Shown here piece after piece: positions 23,608-32,786 of a stretch of 64,000 nt of DNA. Under the pieces are notes generated by a model that saw nothing but the letters and a program-made list of their open reading frames with translations, was not told where the DNA came from and did not search any database. How positions within the stretch are numbered: the first letter of the stretch is position 1; every line of letters starts with the position of its first letter. Made by a program: the position numbers and the translations under genes. The DNA comes from Nocardia brasiliensis NBRC 14402 (GTDB lineage: Bacteria; Actinomycetota; Actinomycetes; Mycobacteriales; Mycobacteriaceae): positions 1-64,000 of the forward strand of contig NZ_BAFT02000070.1 of assembly GCF_000308475.2 (NCBI RefSeq). Direction: 5' to 3'.

Positions 23608-24618
23608 ATGGGTGAACTCAAGCTCGGATACAAGGCCTCGGCAGAACAGTTCGGACCACGGGAACTGGTGGAGATCGCGGTACTCGCCGAGGAGCACGGC
23701 CTCGACAGTGCCTCGGTGAGCGACCATTTCCAGCCGTGGCGGCACAAGGGCGGCCACGCGCCGTTCTCGCTGGCGTGGATGGCCGCGGTCGGCGAGCGCA
23801 CGAAGCGGATCCAGCTCGGCACCTCGGTGCTCACCCCCACCTTCCGCTACAACCCGGCGGTGATCGCGCAGGCCTTCGCGACCATGGGCTGCCTGTACCC
23901 CGAGCGGGTCATGCTCGGTGTCGGCACCGGCGAGGCGCTCAACGAGATCGCCACCGGCTATAAGGGTGACTGGCCGGACTTCAAGGAACGTTTCGCGCGC
24001 CTGCGCGAAGCCGTCGAACTCATGCGCGCGCTGTGGACCGGCGACCGCGTCGACTTCCAGGGCGAGTACTACAACACCGTCGGCGCGTCCATCTACGACG
24101 TGCCGAAGGGCGGCATCCCGGTCTACGTCGCGGCGGGTGGTCCGCTGGTGGCCCGGTACGCGGGGCGTGCCGGGGACGGTTTCATCTGTACCTCCGGCAA
24201 GGGCATGGACCTCTACACCGACAAGCTCATGCCCGCCGTCGCGGAGGGCGCCGCCAAGGCCGGCCGCACCGTCGACGACATCGATCGGATGATCGAGATC
24301 AAGATCTCCTACGACACCGATCCCGAACTGGCGCTGGAGAACACCCGCTTCTGGGCGCCGCTCAGCCTCACCCCCGAGCAGAAGCACAGCATCACCGATC
24401 CGATCGAGATGGAGGCCGCCGCCGACGCCCTCCCGATCGAGCAGATCGCCAAGCGCTGGATCGTCGCCAGCGACCCCGACCAGGCCGTCGACCTGATCAA
24501 GCCCTACCTCGACGCGGGCCTCAACCACCTGGTCTTCCACGCCCCCGGCCACGACCAGCGCCGCTTCCTCGACCTGTTCCAGCGCGACCTGGCCCCGCGC
24601 CTGCGCGCCCTCGCCTAG
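23608..24618 (+). CDS. fgd1: F420-dependent glucose-6-phosphate dehydrogenase
   Basis: 336 aa, the same length as the mycobacterial enzyme. It oxidises glucose 6-phosphate and reduces the deazaflavin coenzyme F420 to F420H2. The active-site residues known from M. tuberculosis Fgd1 fall at identical positions: His40 and Trp44 in SDHFQPW, and Glu109 in GTGEALNEI. ATG 23608 follows AGGAG (23594-23598). In-frame sequence upstream is not family-like. A Ddn-like F420 oxidoreductase gene lies about 0.4 kb downstream, and pta-ackA follow, as around Rv0407-Rv0409. Confidence 0.97.
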   Translation: MGELKLGYKASAEQFGPRELVEIAVLAEEHGLDSASVSDHFQPWRHKGGHAPFSLAWMAAVGERTKRIQLGTSVLTPTFRYNPAVIAQAFATMGCLYPERVMLGVGTGEALNEIATGYKGDWPDFKERFARLREAVELMRALWTGDRVDFQGEYYNTVGASIYDVPKGGIPVYVAAGGPLVARYAGRAGDGFICTSGKGMDLYTDKLMPAVAEGAAKAGRTVDDIDRMIEIKISYDTDPELALENTRFWAPLSLTPEQKHSITDPIEMEAAADALPIEQIAKRWIVASDPDQAVDLIKPYLDAGLNHLVFHAPGHDQRRFLDLFQRDLAPRLRALA

Positions 24619-24622
24619 CTCG

Positions 24623-24690
24623 CACAGACGCACCGTACGCCTCACAGAGGCTCGAGTCTTTGTGAGGCGTGTGGAGTGCCTGTGGGTCTA
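24623..24690. repeat. 62-bp hairpin repeat, copy B
   Basis: The repeat starts CACAGACG at 24623, five bases after the fgd1 stop, and ends CTGTG at 24684, followed by GGTCTA. The arms pair imperfectly (ACGCCTCACAGAGG with TCTTTGTGAGGCGT). It shares ends, length and arrangement with copies A and C; copies B and C also share the flank CTGTGGGTCTA. It probably terminates fgd1. Confidence 0.7.
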
Positions 24691-24769
24691 GTTATCCCCA
24701 ACCCCGACCTATCCCCATCGGGCCGAGTGGGGATGGTCGGCTCGCCGCCGCGCATCGAGGATCGATGAC

Positions 24770-24970
24770 ATGAACGTCATCGCGCGACAAGACGCACTCG
24801 GAGCGGGCTACACCGATCGCGAGCTGAATACCGTTCGATGGCAACGGGTTCGGCGCGGCTACTGGCTGTCCCGACTGGCCCATGCGGCAGAAATCGCGCG
24901 CGGCGGTCGCCGAACTGGCGATTGGTACTCGGAAACCACAGACGGTTCATACGGTTCACAGGGCGTGTAG
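24770..24970 (+). pseudogene. Truncated N-terminus of an AbiEi-type/DUF559-like protein
   Basis: The first 40 or so residues (MNVIARQDALGAGYTDRELN, then TVRWQRVRRGYWL) resemble the N-terminal winged-helix region that opens AbiEi-antitoxin-like and related actinobacterial proteins of about 300 aa. After that the frame becomes unrelated and runs straight into hairpin repeat copy C, which supplies the stop. It is therefore a remnant, not a working gene. It lies between repeat copies B and C. Confidence 0.5.
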
Positions 24971-25000
24971 GCCCTGTGAGACGTGCGGAAGGCCTGTGGG
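24937..25000. repeat. 62-bp hairpin repeat, copy C
   Basis: The repeat runs CACAGACGG...CCTGTG (24937-24998) with inner arms ACGGTTCACAGGGC and GCCCTGTGAGACGT around a 6-nt loop. The flanking GGGTCTA overlaps the stop codon of the downstream convergent Ddn-like gene. It is the same length as copy A and about 70 percent identical to it. Confidence 0.75.
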
Positions 25001-25001
25001 T

Positions 25002-25538
25002 CTATGCCCGGCGGAGGGCGAAGATGCGGAGGTCGCGGGTGGTGCGGTCGCGGTAGGCGGCGTAGGCGGCGGCTACGTCGACGAAGCGGCGGAAGATGGC
25101 GTCCTTCTCGGCCGGGTCGACCACGGGGCTTGCGGTGACGGGGATGCGTTCGCCGGCGATGGCGACGGTCGCGGTGGGGGTGGCCAGCAGGTTGGCGGTC
25201 CAGGCGGGGTGGTGCTGCTGGCCGAAATTGCTGCCGATCACATAGAGCACGTCGCCGTCGTGCACGTAGAGCAGCGGCTGGGTGCGTGGCGCGCCGGACT
25301 TGCGGCCGATGGTGGTCAGCAGGATCACCGGTGCGCCGATCGGGCCGAGCACGGTGTACTTGGCGTCGGTGCGTTCGAGCACCGCGCGGTCCAGCGGAGT
25401 GAGCTTGCGGACGCACCAGGAACCCGCTTTGGTCGCGGCGAATTTGCTTGCTACCCGGGACAGTCCGCTGTCCCGCGAACCCCACTCCCGATGCGGGAAC
25501 TGCTCAACCATGCCCGGACTATATCGGTCACCTGCCAT
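25002..25538 (-). CDS. Deazaflavin (F420)-dependent nitroreductase-family oxidoreductase (Ddn-like)
   Basis: A 178-aa protein of the split-beta-barrel family that includes Ddn. The typical LLTTIGRKSGAPRTQPLLYV segment binds the F420 phosphate tail region, followed by YVIGSNFGQQHHPAW and NLLATPTATV. Such enzymes use F420H2 to reduce quinones and other substrates. The start is ATG 25538; ATG 25511 (MVEQFPH) is an alternative. Its stop codon lies in the flank of hairpin repeat copy C. Closeness to fgd1, which makes F420H2, fits a shared redox role. Confidence 0.9.
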   Translation of the reverse strand: MAGDRYSPGMVEQFPHREWGSRDSGLSRVASKFAATKAGSWCVRKLTPLDRAVLERTDAKYTVLGPIGAPVILLTTIGRKSGAPRTQPLLYVHDGDVLYVIGSNFGQQHHPAWTANLLATPTATVAIAGERIPVTASPVVDPAEKDAIFRRFVDVAAAYAAYRDRTTRDLRIFALRRA

Positions 25539-25701
25539 CCGTCGCGCCCTGCGTGAGCGTCGCCAGGTGCGCGTTGGCTGCTACCGCTCGCTGTGCAATG
25601 CGTGAGCGGTGGCCGGGCGTAGAGGCTGTCTGCGGGTTGTCCGATTCGGTCCGGTTCGTGATGACGGTCTCGCGGCGCAGCCGAGATAGCGGCGGGTTCA
25701 C

Positions 25702-25713
25702 TAAGCTCTGGGC
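25702..25713 (+). promoter_or_regulatory. Candidate leaderless promoter of pta
   Basis: TAAGCT (25702-25707) is a -10-like hexamer that ends 6 nt before the pta ATG, so transcription would begin at or next to the start codon. No Shine-Dalgarno sequence is seen ahead of pta. Confidence 0.45.
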
Positions 25714-27786
25714 ATGGCCGATCACGCTCCATCCACCGTGTACATCGCCTCGCCGGAGGGGGACACCGGGAAGTCGACGGTGGCCCTCGGGGTGTTGCAG
25801 ATGCTGTGCGCGACCACCGCGCGAGTCGGGGTGTTCCGGCCGATCACGCGGTCGACCACCGAACCGGACTACATCCTGGAGCTGCTGCTCGAGCACAGCA
25901 CCGCCGATATCGACTACGCGCAGGCGATCGGTGTCACCTACGAGCAGGTGCACGCCGACCCGGACGCCGCAATCAGCGAGATCGTGATGCGCTTCCACGA
26001 GGTGGCGAAGGTCTGCGACGCGGTGGTGGTGGTCGGCAGCGACTACACCGACGTGGCCAGCCCGAGCGAGCTGCGCTTCAACGCGCGGATCGCGGTGAAC
26101 CTCGGCGCGGGGATGCTGCTGGTGGTGCGCGGTTCGGGGCGCACGCCCGCCGAGGTGAAGCACCTGGCCGAACTGTGCGCCAGCGAGCTGGCCCTGGAGC
26201 ACGCGCAGCTGGTCGCGATCGTGGCCAATCGCTGCGATCCGGAGCAACTCGGCGAAGTGCGTTCCGCGCTGGACGGTTTCGCGGTGCCCTCGTGGACGCT
26301 GCCCGAGGTGCCGCTGCTGATCTCGCCGACGATGGCCGAGCTGTGTAGCGCCATCGACGGCGAAATGTACAGCGGCGACCAGGAATTGCTGCAGCGGGAG
26401 GCGTTGAAGATCATGGTCGGCGGCATGACCGCCGAACACATCCTGGAGCGGCTCACCGACGGTGTGGTGGTGATCGCGCCCGGCGATCGCTCCGACGTGC
26501 TGCTCAGCGTGGTGAACGCGCATGAGGCGGAAGGCTTTCCGTCGCTGTCGGGCATCATCATGAACGGCGGCATGCTGCCCCATCCCGCGGTGGCCCGGCT
26601 GATGACCGGCCTGAAACCGAAGCTGCCGATCCTCACCACCGAACTCGGCACCTACGACACCGCCAGCGCCGCCTACCGCACCCGCGGCCGGATGTCGGCG
26701 GGCAGCCCGCGCAAGGTGGACACCGCGCTCGCGCTGATGGAGGAGCATGTCGACGCCGCGGAGTTGTTGCGGCGCATCGAGGTTCCGATCACCAACGTGG
26801 TGACCCCGCAGATGTTCGAATACCAGCTCATCGAGCGGGCCCGCGGCGATCGCAAGCGAATCGTGCTGCCCGAGGGCGACGACGACCGCATTCTGCGCGC
26901 GGCGGGCCGGGTGCTGCAGCGCAAGATCGCCGATCTGGTCATTCTCGGTGACGAGCAGTCGGTCCGGGCGCGCGCCGCGGAGCTGGGCGTGGACATCTCG
27001 GCCGCGCAGGTGCTCGATCCGCGCGCCTCCGGGCACCTGGACGAGTTCGCCAAGGAATACACCGAACTGCGCAAGCACAAGGGCATGACGGTCGAGCGGG
27101 CGCGCGAAACCATGTCCGATATCTCGTATTTCGGCACCATGATGGTCTACAAGGGGATCGCCGACGGCATGGTCTCCGGCGCCGCGCACACCACGGCGCA
27201 CACCATCCGGCCCTCGTTCGAGATCATCAAGACCGTGCCCGGGGTGTCCACGGTGTCGAGCGTGTTCCTGATGTGCCTGGCCGACCGGGTGCTCGCCTAC
27301 GGCGACTGCGCGGTGGTACCGGACCCGTCCTCGGAGCAGCTGGCCGATATCGCGATCTCCTCGGCGGGCACGGCGGCCCGGTTCGGCATCGACCCGCGCA
27401 TCGCGATGCTGTCCTACTCGACCGGTGAGTCCGGCAGCGGCGCCGACGTGGACAAGGTGCGGGTGGCCACCAAGCTGGTCCGGGAGCGCGCGCCGCAGCT
27501 GCCGGTCGAGGGACCGATCCAGTACGACGCGGCGATCGAGCCGACGGTCGCCACCACCAAACTGCCGGACTCCGAGGTGGCCGGGCGCGCAACGGTGTTC
27601 GTGTTTCCCGACCTCAATACCGGTAACAACACCTATAAGGCGGTGCAGCGCAGCGCGGGTGCCATCGCGATCGGCCCGGTGCTGCAGGGCCTGCGCAAGC
27701 CGGTCAACGACCTGTCCCGGGGCGCGCTGGTCGCCGACATCGTCAACACGGTGGCGATCACCGCGATCCAGGCGCAGGGGGACTGA
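25714..27786 (+). CDS. pta: Phosphate acetyltransferase (long form)
   Basis: A 690-aa enzyme interconverting acetyl-CoA and acetyl phosphate. The N-terminal BioD-like P-loop region has SPEGDTGKSTVALG, a central DRTGG-type regulatory domain spans roughly residues 210-330, and the C-terminal catalytic PTA domain starts near 370 (RKRIVLPEGDDDRILRAA), with GMVSGAAHTTAHTIRP and MLSYSTGESGSG. This long architecture matches Rv0408. ackA lies 102 bp downstream, so the two form the acetate overflow and assimilation pathway. Confidence 0.96.
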   Translation: MADHAPSTVYIASPEGDTGKSTVALGVLQMLCATTARVGVFRPITRSTTEPDYILELLLEHSTADIDYAQAIGVTYEQVHADPDAAISEIVMRFHEVAKVCDAVVVVGSDYTDVASPSELRFNARIAVNLGAGMLLVVRGSGRTPAEVKHLAELCASELALEHAQLVAIVANRCDPEQLGEVRSALDGFAVPSWTLPEVPLLISPTMAELCSAIDGEMYSGDQELLQREALKIMVGGMTAEHILERLTDGVVVIAPGDRSDVLLSVVNAHEAEGFPSLSGIIMNGGMLPHPAVARLMTGLKPKLPILTTELGTYDTASAAYRTRGRMSAGSPRKVDTALALMEEHVDAAELLRRIEVPITNVVTPQMFEYQLIERARGDRKRIVLPEGDDDRILRAAGRVLQRKIADLVILGDEQSVRARAAELGVDISAAQVLDPRASGHLDEFAKEYTELRKHKGMTVERARETMSDISYFGTMMVYKGIADGMVSGAAHTTAHTIRPSFEIIKTVPGVSTVSSVFLMCLADRVLAYGDCAVVPDPSSEQLADIAISSAGTAARFGIDPRIAMLSYSTGESGSGADVDKVRVATKLVRERAPQLPVEGPIQYDAAIEPTVATTKLPDSEVAGRATVFVFPDLNTGNNTYKAVQRSAGAIAIGPVLQGLRKPVNDLSRGALVADIVNTVAITAIQAQGD

Positions 27787-27888
27787 GAGGTGTCTCGTCG
27801 GCCACAGCCGGAGCGCGCTACGGAACAGGCGTCCGGCGCCGGTGGTTGCCGAGGGAGTGCGGAGCACCCGCGAAACACAGGAGGGCTG

Positions 27889-29106
27889 ATGAGCACACCT
27901 GCCGACGACCTGGTGCTGGTGATCAATTCCGGCTCGTCGTCCATCAAATACCAACTCCTGGACCCGGAGTCGAGCGCGGTGACCGCGTCCGGCATGGTCG
28001 AGCGGATCGGCGAGGAGAACGGCGGGATCGAGCATCACGCCGACGGTGCGAGCACCGAGCACCGCGGGCCGATCGCCGACCACACCGCCGGATTGCGGCT
28101 GGTCTTCGAGATGTTCGCCGATACCGGACACGACCTCGCCGCGGCGGGTGTGCGCGCGGTCGGGCACCGGGTGGTGCACGGCGGCGAGGTGTTCTATCGG
28201 CCGACATTGATCGACGATAAGGTGGTCGCGGCGATCTCGAAGCTGTCTTCGCTTGCCCCGCTGCACAATCCGGCGAACGTGGCCGGTATCGAGAGCGCGC
28301 GCACGCTGCTGCCCGGCGTGCCGCAGGTCGCGGTGTTCGACACCGCGTTCTTCCACGGCCTGCCCGACGCCGCGAAGACCTACGCAATCGACGCGAAAGT
28401 GGCTGCCGCGCATGGCATCCGCAAGTACGGCTTCCACGGCACCTCACACGAGTACGTCTCCGGCCAGGTCGCCGAGCTGCTCGGCCGCGATCCGGCGGAG
28501 CTGAACCAGATCGTCTTCCATCTGGGCAACGGCGCGTCGGCCTCGGCGATCCGCGGGGGCCGGCCGGTCGACACCACGATGGGGCTGACCCCACTGGAGG
28601 GCCTGGTGATGGGGACCAGGTCCGGTGACCTCGATCCCGGCATCGTCGCGCACCTGGTGCGTTCCGCGGACATGGATATCGATCAGATCGACACCCTGCT
28701 CAACCGGGATTCCGGCATCAAGGGTCTGTCGGGGGTCAACGACTTCCGCGAATTGCAACGCCTCATCGATGGCGGGGACAGTGCCGCGCGCCTCGCCTAC
28801 GACGTCTACATCCACCGGCTGCGCCGCTACCTCGGCGCCTATCTGGTCGACCTGGGCGGCGTCGACGCGATCACCTTCACCGCGGGCGTCGGCGAGAACA
28901 GCCCGCAGGTGCGCGCGGACGCGCTGGCGGGCTTGTCCCGCTTCGGCATCGAGGTCGACGCGGCCGCGAACACCGCGAAAGACCGTACTGCGCGGCGCAT
29001 TTCACCGCCGGACGCGGAGGTGGCGGTACTGGTCGTGCCGACGAACGAAGAGTTGGCGATCGCCCGCGCGGCGCACGATGTCGCCGAGGCGGAAGCGCCT
29101 CGCTAG
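27889..29106 (+). CDS. ackA: Acetate kinase
   Basis: A 405-aa enzyme that converts acetyl phosphate and ADP to acetate and ATP. It has the ASKHA-fold motifs VINSGSSSIKYQL at the start, VGHRVVHGGEVF in the first third, KYGFHGTSHEYV, HLGNGASASAI, and FTAGVGENS near the end. The start is ATG 27889, with AGGAGGG just upstream (27879-27885). It is the second gene of a pta-ackA operon and is followed by a strong convergent hairpin. Confidence 0.97.
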   Translation: MSTPADDLVLVINSGSSSIKYQLLDPESSAVTASGMVERIGEENGGIEHHADGASTEHRGPIADHTAGLRLVFEMFADTGHDLAAAGVRAVGHRVVHGGEVFYRPTLIDDKVVAAISKLSSLAPLHNPANVAGIESARTLLPGVPQVAVFDTAFFHGLPDAAKTYAIDAKVAAAHGIRKYGFHGTSHEYVSGQVAELLGRDPAELNQIVFHLGNGASASAIRGGRPVDTTMGLTPLEGLVMGTRSGDLDPGIVAHLVRSADMDIDQIDTLLNRDSGIKGLSGVNDFRELQRLIDGGDSAARLAYDVYIHRLRRYLGAYLVDLGGVDAITFTAGVGENSPQVRADALAGLSRFGIEVDAAANTAKDRTARRISPPDAEVAVLVVPTNEELAIARAAHDVAEAEAPR

Positions 29107-29168
29107 CCGAATTACCTTATCGGCGACCAATTTTCGGTCCGCGCGGAAGCCGGGATGCGGCGGCGAGC

Positions 29169-29197
29169 GCCCGGTCGGGAGGGAAGACCGACCGGGC
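29169..29197. terminator. Bidirectional terminator ackA / pknG
   Basis: A perfect 10-bp stem GCCCGGTCGG/CCGACCGGGC (29169-29178 with 29188-29197) lies around a 9-nt loop, extended on both sides by further pairing (GCGGCG/CGCCGC). The rest of the 296-bp convergent gap (29107-29402) holds no gene; a short T-run is at 29382-29388. Confidence 0.75.
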
Positions 29198-29402
29198 CGG
29201 ATCCGCCGCTCGGAGCAGCTGGCGCACCGGACGCGTCGTCCGCCGCGACACGGGCCGGAGGGCAGTCCGGTGCCGTGTGCCGGGTCCGCGAGGGCATCGG
29301 GTCCCGGGAGGGTTGCGGCGGATCGGCGCCCGGTAGGCCGGATGAACCTGATCCGCGACCGACTCTGCCGGACACAGTATGAGTTTTTCGTGAGAGTGCC
29401 GC

Positions 29403-31799
29403 TCACACCCAGGTTTTGGCGCGGATCGAGTTCGCCAGGTCGACCAGGGCGTAGCGGTGGTTGCGGCCCGGTGCGCTGCGGGCAAGGGCGCGCAGGCCCG
29501 CCTCGGTGCCCATCCGCAGGTCGCGTTCGGTGAACGGAGCGCCGAAAAGCGTGGCGTCCGCTCGTTTCGGGGTGTTGCCCGCCTGCAGCCAGGCCAGCGC
29601 CGCGCCGAGCACGAGGACGCGCATCTGGACCGCGCGCCCCTCGCCCGCGGGCAGGCTCGACACCCGCGCCGCCGAGATGTGCAGGGTGGCCTCGTCCAGC
29701 TCGGCCACCGGGGCCGCGGTGAGCAGCAAGAGCACCGCGGTCATTCGCGCGGTGGTGAAATGCCGTGAGGCGGCGGGCACTTCGTCGAGCGCGTGCACGG
29801 CGTCGGTCACCCGGTCGGCCGCGGCGAGCTGCCTGGCCAGGCCGAAGGCGGCGCTCACCACCGCGCGGTCGGTGCGCCACACGGTGTCGTAGAACTTCTC
29901 GGCGTAGCGCCGCCATTGCTCGGGGTCCGGCGCATCCCACTGCTGCAGGATCAATTCCGCGGTGGCGGCCAAGGCCAGCTTCGGCCCGATCTCGCCGGGC
30001 AGCACCCGCAGCACCTCGTCGAAGCTGGCGAAGGCGGGCTCGTAGGCCAGGTCGAGCAGTTGCGCCAGGCCGCGATACCAGTCGACCCGCCAATCGTTCT
30101 CGGGCAATCGGGCGAGCAGGTGCAGCACCGCCGCCGACTCGCCGAGGTCGAGCCGCACCCGGGCCTCGGCCAGCGCCAGCTCCAGATCCAAGGTCTCCGG
30201 GACGTTGCCGGGATCGGACTCGGCGCGCTCGCGGGCGGTACGCAACGCCTCGAGCGACTGTTCCGGCTCGGGATGCACCGTCGAGGCGAGCAGCGGCGCC
30301 GACGGATCGGCCGAATCGAGCAGCGGAGTGGGCAGCGCCGCAACGACTTCGCGCGCCTCGAGCTGTTTGCTGCGGCCCTGGCCGTCGGCGTAGGCGTCGG
30401 TCTGGCTGATCACTTCCTCGGTGCCGAAACTGCCGCGCTGCGGGCCGAACACCGTCGACAGCTGCGGGTGTTCGGTATCGGTGTCCAGCGCCAGAATCTC
30501 CCGCAGCACCCCGGACAGCTGCGCCGACATCGCGCGGGCGGACGGGAAGCGGCGCTCGGGATCGGGATCGGTGGCGCAGAGCAGCAAGCGGTGGAAGAAC
30601 TCGTAGCGCTCGAGCAGGGGATGGTCGGCGGGGTCGGGGATGCCGTCGAGGTAGCGCCCCTGCTCCATCGGCATCTCCAGGGTCAGCACGGCCAGCGTGC
30701 GCCCGACGGTGTAGATGTCCGAGGCGACCGTGGGGCCGGTCTTGGCGATCTCGGGCGCCTGGAATCCCCTGGTGCCGTACAGGTTTCCGTAGGATTCGAT
30801 GGTGGCCACGGCACCGAGGTCGATCAGCTTGACCTGGTCCTCGGTGACCATGATGTTGTCCGGTTTGAGGTCGTTGTAGGTCAGCCCGATGTTGTGCAGA
30901 TAGTCCAGCGCGGGCAGGATTTCGAGCAGGTACGCGATCGCCTCGGCGACCGGCATCCGATGCGGTCGCGCATAGGAGTTGAGAATGTCGCGCAGCGAGC
31001 GCCCGCCGACGTACTCCATCACGATGTAGCCGATCGGCGCGCCGTCGTCGTCGGTGTGCTCGACGAAGTTGTGGATCTTCACGATGCTGGGATGGGCCAC
31101 CTCGGCGAGGAATTGGCGTTCGGCGACGGCCACGGCCTGTGCTTCCGCGTCACCGGCGTGCAGCAGGCCCTTGAGCACCACCCAGCGATCGCTGACGTTG
31201 CGGTCGATCGCCAGGTAGATCCAGCCGAGCCCGCCGTGCGCGATGCACCCCTGCACCTCGTACTGGCCGGACACCATATCGCCCTCGTGCAGCGACGGCC
31301 GGAAATCATAAGGAGCGGAACAGGTTTCGCAGGTACCGGCGGTCACCGCGGGGCGCGTCGCGCTGGCCCGGCCGACGGGGCTGCCGCAGCGCCAGCAGAA
31401 CCGCCTGCCCTCCGACACCACCGGGTCGGTGAGCACCGCGGCCCGCGGGTCGGCGGGGGCGACCGATTGGATGGGCACCAGCCCACCGCCGAGCCTGCGC
31501 ACCGTCGGCCGCGACCGCGCGGTCCGGAAGCTGCGGCCGGAGGTGCGCATGGTCGCCGCCGAACCCGGCTCCGAATTGGGCCGTTCCACGCCGACCACGG
31601 TTTCCGCCGCCGCGGCGGACTTGGCCGCCGGACGGTTCTCGGCCCTGGCCAACTCGGTGTGCGGCGGCTCGGCGGCCGAGGTCGCCGCGGGTTTCGGCGT
31701 GCGGTTCGAGTACACCGTCACATCGGACGAAGCGGTCGAACCGCCCGGGGCGGCGGCGCTTTCGTCCGCGTCGAGGGAAGGATCGTCGGAGTCGTTCAT
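29403..31799 (-). CDS. pknG: Serine/threonine protein kinase PknG
   Basis: A 798-aa soluble kinase. The first 130 residues are disordered and Ala/Ser/Thr-rich. Two CxxC pairs (Cys135/138 in CWRC and Cys157/160 in CETC) form the rubredoxin-like redox sensor. The kinase domain follows, with IAHGGLGWIYLA, catalytic Lys210, YNDLKPDN (Asp310) and DLGA in place of DFG. TPR-like helices fill the C-terminal half. In mycobacteria and corynebacteria PknG phosphorylates the FHA protein GarA/OdhI and so controls 2-oxoglutarate flux and glutamate metabolism. It heads the same set as glnH and glnX, matching Rv0410c-Rv0412c. Confidence 0.97.
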   Translation of the reverse strand: MNDSDDPSLDADESAAAPGGSTASSDVTVYSNRTPKPAATSAAEPPHTELARAENRPAAKSAAAAETVVGVERPNSEPGSAATMRTSGRSFRTARSRPTVRRLGGGLVPIQSVAPADPRAAVLTDPVVSEGRRFCWRCGSPVGRASATRPAVTAGTCETCSAPYDFRPSLHEGDMVSGQYEVQGCIAHGGLGWIYLAIDRNVSDRWVVLKGLLHAGDAEAQAVAVAERQFLAEVAHPSIVKIHNFVEHTDDDGAPIGYIVMEYVGGRSLRDILNSYARPHRMPVAEAIAYLLEILPALDYLHNIGLTYNDLKPDNIMVTEDQVKLIDLGAVATIESYGNLYGTRGFQAPEIAKTGPTVASDIYTVGRTLAVLTLEMPMEQGRYLDGIPDPADHPLLERYEFFHRLLLCATDPDPERRFPSARAMSAQLSGVLREILALDTDTEHPQLSTVFGPQRGSFGTEEVISQTDAYADGQGRSKQLEAREVVAALPTPLLDSADPSAPLLASTVHPEPEQSLEALRTARERAESDPGNVPETLDLELALAEARVRLDLGESAAVLHLLARLPENDWRVDWYRGLAQLLDLAYEPAFASFDEVLRVLPGEIGPKLALAATAELILQQWDAPDPEQWRRYAEKFYDTVWRTDRAVVSAAFGLARQLAAADRVTDAVHALDEVPAASRHFTTARMTAVLLLLTAAPVAELDEATLHISAARVSSLPAGEGRAVQMRVLVLGAALAWLQAGNTPKRADATLFGAPFTERDLRMGTEAGLRALARSAPGRNHRYALVDLANSIRAKTWV

Positions 31800-31805
31800 C
31801 GGCGG

Positions 31806-32786
31806 TCAGTCCAGGTAGTTCGGTGCGGGCGGACCGGGCGACGGGCCGAGGACGGACAACCACTGGCGGTAGAAGCGATCCCAGGTCCCGTCGTTGCGAA
31901 TGCGCTCCAGGGTGCCGTTCACGAACCGCACCAGGTCGTCGTCGCCCTTGGGGATGCCGATGCCGTACGGCTCCACGCTGATCTTGTCGCCGACCACCTG
32001 GGTGTAGGGGTCCTGCGCGGCCAAGCCGGCGAGGATGGAGTCATCGGTGGTCACCGCGTCGACCTGGCCCTGCTGCAGCACGACCAGGCAGTCGGCCCAA
32101 TTGGGCACGGTGAGAATGGTGGCGGCGGGCTGCTGCACGCGGATGCGATCCAGCGACGTGGTGCCGCGCACCACGCACACCCGCTTGCCCGCCAGATCGC
32201 CGACGCCGTTGATCCCGGAGTTCTTGAACGCGAGCACCCGCTGATAGGAGTGCAGATAGACGGTGGAGAAGGTGACCCGCTGCCGCCGCTCGCAGGTGAT
32301 CGTCATGGTCTTGGCCACGATGTCCACATCGTGGCTCTGCAAGGCGATCTCCCGGTCGGCGGAGCCGAGCATCCGGTACTCGACCAGGTCCGGGCTGCCG
32401 AGCAGATCGCGCGCGACCTCGCGGGCGATATCGGAGTCGAAGCCGACGATGGACCCGGTGATCGGGTCGCGGAAGCTGAAAAGGTTACTGCCCGCGTCCA
32501 ATCCGACGAGCAGGCGACCGCGGGCCCGGATCGCGTCGATGCTGGGACCGCGCGCCCCGGCCGCGGCGCCGGTGGGGCGCAGGCTCAATGTCGGGTCGCC
32601 GCATTGCGGCGCCTTGTCCGAGGAGAACGGCGAATCCGTCAGCACCGGAATGGCTTTGGCCGGATAGGGCGGTTCGGTGTACTTGGTCGTGTTGGTCGGC
32701 AGCGGTGCGGCGGGTTGGCTCGTACAACCGCCGAGCAGCGCGACCGCGGCGAGTGTGGCGGCGAGCAGGCCGCGGCCGGGTCTCAT
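31806..32786 (-). CDS. glnH: GlnH-type solute-binding lipoprotein
   Basis: A 326-aa extracytoplasmic substrate-binding protein. The signal peptide ends in a lipobox LLGGC (Cys21), so it is lipid-anchored. After a Pro/Thr-rich linker, the periplasmic-binding-protein class 3 domain carries GRLLVGLDAGSNLFSFRDP, GFDSDIAREVARD and VAKTMTITCERR. In this gene set it binds aspartate/glutamate and signals through GlnX to PknG (known in mycobacteria) rather than feeding an ABC permease; no permease is nearby. Its start overlaps the glnX stop by ATGA, and pknG begins 6 bp after it. Confidence 0.93.
   Translation of the reverse strand: MRPGRGLLAATLAAVALLGGCTSQPAAPLPTNTTKYTEPPYPAKAIPVLTDSPFSSDKAPQCGDPTLSLRPTGAAAGARGPSIDAIRARGRLLVGLDAGSNLFSFRDPITGSIVGFDSDIAREVARDLLGSPDLVEYRMLGSADREIALQSHDVDIVAKTMTITCERRQRVTFSTVYLHSYQRVLAFKNSGINGVGDLAGKRVCVVRGTTSLDRIRVQQPAATILTVPNWADCLVVLQQGQVDAVTTDDSILAGLAAQDPYTQVVGDKISVEPYGIGIPKGDDDLVRFVNGTLERIRNDGTWDRFYRQWLSVLGPSPGPPAPNYLD

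Noticed and set aside
24770..24970. Working toxin-antitoxin gene
   Set aside because: Only an N-terminal fragment is present and no partner toxin or nucleotidyltransferase gene is nearby.
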